Made by a program: the position numbers and the translations under genes. From Pleurostoma richardsiae (lineage: Eukaryota > Ascomycota > Sordariomycetes > Calosphaeriales > Pleurostomataceae), in assembly GCA_030052745.1 (NCBI GenBank), contig JANBVO010000005.1, forward strand, positions 620,001 to 684,000: a stretch of DNA of 64,000 nucleotides, in the 5' to 3' direction. Numbering within the stretch: position 1 is the stretch's first letter; each line of letters opens with the position of its first letter. Below are positions 57,534-64,000 of the stretch, piece after piece. Under the pieces are notes generated by a model that worked only from the letters and a program-made list of their open reading frames with translations, was not told the origin of the DNA and searched no databases.

Positions 57534-60500
57534 TCATACCTCGTCTTCGTTATCATTGCCAATATTGACCTTCTGCCTGCCCCTCCCTGTGAGCTGCTGC
57601 AGAGCCACCTTGTCGACCTGCTTCGACATCTTCTTCTCGAGCCTCTCCAGCTCCTCCTCTGGGTCGACGGCCTCCGCTTCTGCAAAGTCGAGCACAAGCC
57701 TGCGGCCCAGAAGGTGCGTGTCCCTGAGGGCCTTGAGCGCGTTCTGGAATATAATGTCAGACATACGCGCCATGCTAGCAGGACGGAGCGGGCTGGAGGG
57801 CCGACTAGCCCACCACCTCGCCGGAGCAAGTGGAGAGGACTAGATGGCTAAGCCCGCGTCATATGTACTCACCTCTGCCTCTCTCGGGGTGACAAACTCT
57901 GCGAAGGCGAAGCCTCTCGAGGAGTTGCCGAACCGCTTTGGAATTCTCACTCCGCGTAACTGGCCATAGGTTCCGAACAAGGCCCGCACATCTACCAAAG
58001 TGTCAGTAGGGCCGCAAATCAGTGCGATGGGCGCGTTTCGGCGTGCGTCATGACTCTCGGATCATGACTCTCGCTTTCAACGGCCCAGAGCAGAAAAGAT
58101 CCGATGTCTGAGGCGACTTACCCTTCTTGGTCGCTTCGAACGGCAGATTCTTGATCACGATCTTCGTCCGCTGGCCGGCCGCCTTCTTGGCCTTGTCCTC
58201 GCGCCGGCGCTCCTCTGCCGCATCCAAGCCCTTGTGGGACGCCTTAACGGTGAGAGTGTGACCCTCCAGAACACGACCGTTCATAGTCTCAAGAGCGGCC
58301 TGGGCATGCTCTTTGGTGTCGAAGAAGCAAAAGCCAAAGCCCATGCTGAGCACACCTCTCTTAGGGTCGGTCCTCGTCTTGACCCGCGCGGAGACGAACC
58401 CATCAAGCAGCTTGAAGGCGTCGGCGAGCTTCTCCGTGGTAGTACTAAAGTTCAGCCCCCTCACAAAGAGGGTGGTCGTATCAACCTGTTCCTGATCTTC
58501 ATCCCGTTCCAAAAGTTCGGCAACGGACGCCTTCTGCACAGGTGCAGCTGCAGGGGGGTGACCCTGCTCCTGCTGTACCGGCGTCGGGTGTTGGTCCGTG
58601 GACAGGAACAAGTCCTTTGGCGCCTTCTCGAGGAAGAGCACAGAGTCCTTGATCCGCCTGTATGCAAGCATTGCATAAGCCCTCTTTGCATCCGCCGCAT
58701 TCTTGAATTGCACAATAGCTATTGTCTTGCTGGGTGGTGAAAGCACCTGCAGGACGGTGCCGTGCTCTTCGAACATCCGCCTCAACTCCTCGATGGTGGT
58801 GCCGAATGGAATGTTCTTGACTAAGATGGCCGTATCTCCCCTCTTCCGGGCCCCACGGAACGCCTGGAGGTCGACTCCGTGGGCCTGGAAGTATGCCTTG
58901 GTCTCTTGGATGATCGAAGTCTCGGCGCTAAATGCCGTGTCAACAATCTCTTCTGAGGAATGGATATCGCGTCATGACTATGCCACAATGGGTATCAACT
59001 TACATTGCCTGTTTTACTGCGCCATCCGACGAGGTAGGGTCCAGAAGCTCCGACTTGGCTATCCCAAGGCGATGTGCCATAGCTTCGTTGACCGCGTCCT
59101 GGTTCATGAAAAGGGAGTTCCAGTTCCAGGAAGTGGTCGCAGCTTCCACCTTCCTCCGGATAAGGTTCTGCTTCTTTAGGGGTAACTTCGATATGGCAAA
59201 CTCATCCAGTTTGCTCTCCCTTTTCGCTGCAGCAGGCAGTATGTGGAGGATCCTGCCCTGGAAGATCCTCCCATCTGCACTCTGGAATGCAGCGATGGCG
59301 GCATCGGCCTGTGAATACTGCACCAACGCGTAGCCCTTGCTTTCTCCCGCCTTACCAACAGGCAGATGTACCTAGCCCAGTCTCAGCGGCGAACTCATCA
59401 CATGCACAACATACGACAAAAACAAGGAGTGCCGATCCGCTCTCCTGTATCAGAGTCACGAAGCATCTACTAAAATATTCGGCCCAGGGTTCTCATCAAA
59501 TACCTTAGAGGTATAAGCTGTCCCTATCAGGGGTTCATCATAAGGAGGCGGCAGACTCGGCTTGTGCAAAAAGGAAAACCAGGAAATGAATTGCTTACCT
59601 CTTCAATCTCCCCGAAGGTCTCCAAGTAAGATCTCAAGTCGTCCTCGGTCGTAGAATAAGCGAGGTTACGGACAAATATCCTCGAAGTCTTGCGGATCAG
59701 ATCCACGGCGCTGCTCTCGGAATCAGGCTGAGCCGGCTGCTCCTCCGACTCCTTCTGAGAATCGTCGGCGGCTTGGGGCTCTTCCTCCACTGTGGCGGCA
59801 CCAGGTTCTTCAGTCGACGGTGCAGCAGGTTCAGCACGGGGCATGATGGCCTGTTCTTCAGGAGATACAAGATCCAACAACCTGTTGGTCCTGGATCTCA
59901 GCCAATCATCGTCGGTTGCGTTAATCTGCGGTTGCCCCCTTGCCTCGGCCTGTACCGTGGGAGGCGGGGCTGCATCTGAGCCTTCTTCCGCCGCCGGCCC
60001 CGCTCTAGGTGGAGGAGAAGGTACAGGAGCAGGTACATCACGGCTCTCGTCCTTGGAACGTTTCAGCGGTCGTGATGGGATGTCCTCATACTCGTCATCG
60101 CTTTCCTCTTCAGGAGGAAGAAGTGCTGCAGCCTCCCTTGATTCCCCAGCAGTTACCGGATCCATGATACCCTCGAGCTTATTGGAAGACACCTGGCCCG
60201 GCCGCATGACCTCGAGGAACTCCTTGAGCTTTGGATCGGCTTCATCCAGCGCGTCACGCTTACGCTTCTTTGCGGTGTTCAGCTCCGGCTTCTCGACTTC
60301 ATTCGCCTCGGGCTCCGGTGTGGGTAGTTTGACCCCGCCATGCTGTATCTTCCTTGCCGTCGGAAGCGAGGGGTCGGTGATCTGTACAACATCCATCGTT
60401 AGTCTTGGACATCGCATCCGGCCCTCGTGAGGGGTAAAGCCTACGGGTTTAGCCAATTCAACCCACAGCCTGGACAGCTTGATATAGGACTTGTTGAAGT

Positions 60501-60678
60501 ACTTGGCTGCCTTCCTGGCATCTTCCGGCGTCTTGTAGCCCACAAACGCGATCCTCCTGGGCTGAATGAGCTTAAGGTCGGTGATCTCTCGGCCTCCAGT
60601 CGAGAAGTGCTTGCGCAGCTCCGCCTCGGATATCTTTGGGGGCAGGTTCTTGATGAATAGGCGGGAAGACTCCTCCAT
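57534..60678 (-). CDS. mrd1: Multiple-RRM protein Mrd1 (18S rRNA processing)
   Basis: Five exons (60678-59599, 59371-59004, 58927-58122, 57991-57873, 57743-57534) encode 860 residues with five RNA-recognition motifs. RRM1 begins at residue 5 (RLFIKNLPPKISEAELRKHF). RRM2 spans intron 1 (RIFVRNLAYSTTEDDL to GYALVQYSQADAAIAAF). RRM3 has AILVKNIPFGTTIEELRRMF, RRM4 TLFVRGLNFSTTTEKL and RRM5 KIVIKNLPFEATKK joined to RGFAFAEF. Five RRMs with a long acidic linker after the first match yeast Mrd1 and human RBM19, which act in the 90S pre-ribosome for release of 18S rRNA. Exon 3 needs the acceptor TTTAG at 58929-58928; an AG farther upstream would run into a stop. Confidence 0.93.
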
Positions 60679-61441
60679 CTTGATGAGGCTGGTCTGGAGA
60701 CCGTTGAACAAAAATGTCGAGGAAGACGAAGAGGGTAAGATGTGTGCCCCACTAAGGAGGGCAGGGAATATCAAGCCCTTAAATATTGCAGTCTCCGAGT
60801 CGTGCCCCCATTCCCCAGATGGTGGACTCCTTTCCTTCTTGCTCTCTTGTGTATATTTTTTTTTTTTTGAAGCTGTTTGCATCAAATTTTGGCCTCGACC
60901 CGCACCCGAGAAAATTCCTTATCGGCACGTCGATGGTCCGTCCACCTCAACTCTCTGTTATCTCCCCGTGACCTGGAAGGAACTCCGGCCGCCCTGCCGC
61001 CGTCAAAGTCCAGGCGCTAGGCCAGACCGGGCTGGCTTGGCCCCACCTGTACGTAGGCGCGTGTGCGGCTTCTCCCACGCCGCTTCATTTGCCCCGTTGC
61101 TCTGCCAGAGCACGAGACGCCATCCAACCAGCACTTCCACAGTGGATGACGCATTGCGCACCGCGCTGCTACTTGGGAGAACTCTTGACAAGCCCGCCAT
61201 TCAGGCATACGTCTACACCTTCGAAATCGGCGACGCGTTCTCTGCCTACTTCCCAGCGACAAGCGGTGAGTCGCGCGACGTACTCAGCGTCGAATGCGAT
61301 GTTGACAGTCCCCCACTTCGGGCGGTCATGTCGCCGTTCATGATGAGGCGAGCCAGCAATCGCTAATGAGATACCCTTTGCGCAGGATCTCGACACTCCG
61401 CCTAAGATCGACCCTTGGACTCGTACACCGAAGCCTACACG
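60679..61441. other. Divergent promoter region, mrd1 / dynein light chain
   Basis: The 760 bases between two divergent starts. It includes a run of about 13 T at 60857-60869. No supported coding region. Confidence 0.5.
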
Positions 61442-62085
61442 ATGTCTGACAAGCAAGGAGCGAGCTCCCCGGCGCCCCGGGAGAAGCTGGAGGGTTGGTC
61501 TATCCGTCGCTATGCCCCCTGAGAAGCGGATGAGGGGACCTGGCAGTGGCTACAACATCGCTAACATTATCCTTGCGCAGCCCAGATCAAGTCGGCGGAT
61601 ATGGTGAGGCGACAGCAACTGCATTGTGGGATTGCGACTCAGGACTAACAGCTGGCAAGACTGAGGACATGCAGCAAGAGGCTATCGACGTCGGTAAGCG
61701 GCCGTTTAGGCCACTCTACCACCGGACGTTTAACGATGAACTGACACCCAACCCAGCTCAGGAAGCTATGAGCAGATTCACCATTGAGAAGGTGCGCTTC
61801 CTCTCACGCGCTAGCCTGTGGCAAGACGTCTAAATGCTGACCGGAAGCAGGATATCGCACAGCACATCAAGCGGACGTTCGACGAGCGCAAGGGACCTAC
61901 CTGGCACTGCATCGTCGGCCGGAACTTTGGCAGCTTCGTCACCCACGGTATGACTCCCCTCTTTCGTCATTTGGAAACCCCTCTGCTGTCATCGGTGCTG
62001 ATGACCCGGCCTCTTATTAGAGACGAAGCACTTCATCTATTTCTACCTCGGCCACTGCGCCATCTTGCTCTTCAAGACCCAGTAG
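61442..62085 (+). CDS. Cytoplasmic dynein light chain (LC8 type)
   Basis: Six small exons (61442-61493, 61581-61603, 61660-61693, 61757-61791, 61851-61947, 62021-62085) encode 101 residues. The product is the LC8/DYNLL light chain, a dimeric hub that binds dynein intermediate chain and other partners. The family sequence is nearly complete: [22 protein letters not shown], then [53 protein letters not shown] split over the last two exons. A 17-residue Ser/Pro leader precedes it. Five introns in a 306-base coding sequence is extreme, and exon 2 is only 23 bases. In Aspergillus the homologue is needed for nuclear migration (nudG). Confidence 0.93.
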
Positions 62086-63067
62086 GCCTGAGGCGGCATT
62101 TATCGCGGCGGGAGGGAATCTTGCCCAATACCCTTACGATTTAAAACGGGTGCTGGCAGTCTAGAGCTCCCTCAGGGAGTATGACGTGAGCGGGGAAGGG
62201 GGGTGTCCAACGGCCAAGGGATGATCAATGAAATCTGGGGTATTGCACGCATGCGTTTCGGAAGAGGTCGTGGGTCTGAAAGGTTATCTGGGGAGCCGAG
62301 CATGAAGGCAGTCAAGTCGCTTTAGTCGGGGTGTTGCTCCAAATCAAAACCATTAGACATCCAATCCAGGGGCGCGTGCAACTGACAAATTGGTGATCCG
62401 TCAGCTAGCTCGCCCTTGGTTGCAGCTCCTGCAGATTGCGGCTCTCCCCTAGATCGTCAACTCATCAAGCTAGCTGAGACATCGATAGGGGGAACTAAAT
62501 GAGACATAGCTCGATCTAGCTTGAGCCTCCTCCCGCATGGCTGCAGATTAATATGTGAGATCCGCCCCCTGTCATCGTGGGGAGAAGCTTGATGCAGAAT
62601 CCCTTCTTGAGGGTGCGTTGTAATATAACATCACCCCTTTTCTCCACTACCCGTGTCCTGACAGATATTTACCTAGCGTTGTTGCTGTGTTTCTCCCTCC
62701 CATAGGAAGTCATTTCCACAGTTATAAGCACGCTCTGTAGAATCTCCGGGATCACGAAGCAACAACAAAAGTTCAAATGAGGCCAAATCATTCCTTCTAT
62801 ACGGAATCTGGTCAACTGACCAACTGTCTTGGTATCTGCGGCTGTCCTGCCAACATGGGAATCGCTTGCGTGCTCTGTAATAAACAACCGTATCCTTTTG
62901 TAAATAGCAAATCGCTTCAATGCACGCCGTGGTCTTTCCTAGCAGACCATTTTCCTTTCCCGTACCGTGGTCTCCTCCCCTGTGATCTCTCTCGTCCCTA
63001 CCCCTTCTGCGGCCTCAAGGCCCGGCAGACCATCTCGCACATATAGTGCATGCCCTCTTTCCCAACA
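62086..63067. other. Convergent intergenic gap, about 1 kb
   Basis: Between the dynein light chain stop and the stop of the last gene. It contains a 9-bp inverted repeat (TCAAGCTAG at 62465-62473, CTAGCTTGA at 62516-62524). No gene supported. Confidence 0.5.
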
Positions 63068-64000
63068 CTAACCCGCCATAGCAACCTTTCTATGAATATC
63101 TCTCTTCATGTCCTCCAAGCGCTGCCGCATCTCCATCAGGTCCATGATGGCCCCCTCCGGGGGATCATCCATGCCCACCACCTCGTAGTGCTTGATCTCG
63201 TACCTCTTATAGTACACCTTAAACGCGCGCGACAGATCCACGGCCTCAGCCATCAACCGCTGCTTCGAACGCGAGTCCGCATCCTCATGGTTGGCGGCCG
63301 CCTTACGCTTCTTGGAGTTGACAGCAGCGACCTGCTGCTCCTCGGCGGCGTTGTCCAAGTCAGAGGCGTTAGTGGGCGGCGACGATGCGAGGGGGGACGA
63401 CTTGGCCGGCGACGTGTTCTTCGACTTGCCATTCATTGACACTCCGGAGCTGGCCGTGCCCCGCGAGTTCTGGCTCGCGTCTGAAGTGCGGTGCTTCGGA
63501 GGCAGGGGCGCCGCCGCCTTGATCTCCGGGCGGGTCTTGAACCGCTTGCTCAACGGCGTGCCGGAGCTCGAGCTGCTATCGTCGTCTTCTCGGGTCCGCT
63601 TCGCAGGCTTCGCGATGACCTGGGCCTTGATAGGCTCTTTCGGAGCGGGCTTCGGCTTGGGGGGAGGCACTCGGACATGGACCTCCTTCTCTCTCACCTC
63701 CTTTTCCTTTGGCTTCTCAACCAGCCTGGATCTCGGGACCGTTGTGGAAAGGGGCGCTTCTTCCGAGGACGAACTGTCGCTATCGGAGATAAACTCCTTT
63801 GATAGAACACGACCTTCCTTCTTGTCCTTCGCTCCGCCTTTCGCTGAGGCAGATGTCTTGCTGGGGGAGGTTTTCTGTGGGGTCGGCTTCTTCGAATTCG
63901 ACAGCAGGCGCTTTGCCTGAGCCTCTGATCCGGTGACTTTCTTCTTGGTCTGGCTCGACTGTGAGGACGATCTCACCATTGCCTCTCCACCCTTGGCCTT
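63068..64000 (-). CDS. Charged nuclear protein, C-terminal part
   Basis: The frame is open at the right edge (KAKGGEA before MVRSSS), so the N-terminus lies outside. The visible 310 residues are Lys/Ser/Pro-rich and disordered, with several basic clusters (KRTREDDD, KRFKTRPE, SKKRKAAANHE) that look like nuclear signals. The last 65 residues form a folded-looking helical segment, LSRAFKVYYKRYEIKHYEVVG, then MDLMEMRQRLEDMKRDIHRKV. This loosely recalls the C-terminal helices of RNA polymerase II elongation factor ELL in fungi, but I cannot confirm it; treat it as a protein of unknown function. Confidence 0.6.
   Translation of the reverse strand, partial: KAKGGEAMVRSSSQSSQTKKKVTGSEAQAKRLLSNSKKPTPQKTSPSKTSASAKGGAKDKKEGRVLSKEFISDSDSSSSEEAPLSTTVPRSRLVEKPKEKEVREKEVHVRVPPPKPKPAPKEPIKAQVIAKPAKRTREDDDSSSSSGTPLSKRFKTRPEIKAAAPLPPKHRTSDASQNSRGTASSGVSMNGKSKNTSPAKSSPLASSPPTNASDLDNAAEEQQVAAVNSKKRKAAANHEDADSRSKQRLMAEAVDLSRAFKVYYKRYEIKHYEVVGMDDPPEGAIMDLMEMRQRLEDMKRDIHRKVAMAG

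Noticed and set aside
62465-62524. Inverted repeat as a possible miniature transposon
   Set aside because: Arms are only 9 bp with a 42-base loop and no target-site duplication; more likely chance or a 3' UTR hairpin.

Overview
The window is chromosomal DNA of a filamentous ascomycete, most likely a Sordariomycete. The reasons: genes carry short GT-AG introns (about 50-120 nt, with a few longer); lysine is made by the aminoadipate route (homoisocitrate dehydrogenase at the left edge); and there is a TEA-domain conidiation regulator of the AbaA type, a fungal Rlm1-type MADS factor and a yapsin-like GPI-anchored protease. I saw no transposon, virus-like element, tRNA, rRNA or CRISPR.

Layout, left to right: lys12 3' end (+); mef1 mitochondrial EF-G (-); yapsin-type aspartyl protease (-); class I/II aminotransferase (-); Adp1-type ABC transporter (+); mitoribosomal mS26-like protein (-); nog2 ribosome-assembly GTPase (+); a disordered unknown protein (+); rlm1 MADS factor (-); taf1 of TFIID (-); arp4 (-); gpi19/PIG-P (-); vps8 of CORVET (-); GPALPP-motif protein (+); membrane RING protein (-); a 4.8 kb stretch without a recognisable gene; cyclophilin H (+); secreted HSW-type protein (-); a 3.2 kb stretch without a recognisable gene; abaA (-); mrd1 (-); cytoplasmic dynein light chain (+); and the 3' part of a charged nuclear protein (-).

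Exon structures were built by hand from splice signals and reading-frame continuity. Every multi-exon model given closes in frame. Most genes are housekeeping: ribosome assembly and translation (nog2, mrd1, mS26, mef1), transcription and chromatin (taf1, arp4, rlm1, abaA), trafficking and GPI anchors (vps8, gpi19), and splicing (cyclophilin H).

The strongest non-coding signal is in the 363-nt last intron of nog2. It holds a well-formed H/ACA snoRNA whose two pockets match the two helix-69 pseudouridine sites of 25S rRNA. This is the same arrangement as yeast snR191 in the NOG2 intron. Other points are perfect Rlm1 boxes upstream of rlm1, a cluster of AbaA boxes upstream of abaA, two GC-AG introns, a 15-nt microexon in nog2, a tandem acceptor at the taf1 zinc knuckle, and a secreted protein whose predicted mature N-terminus is a histidine.
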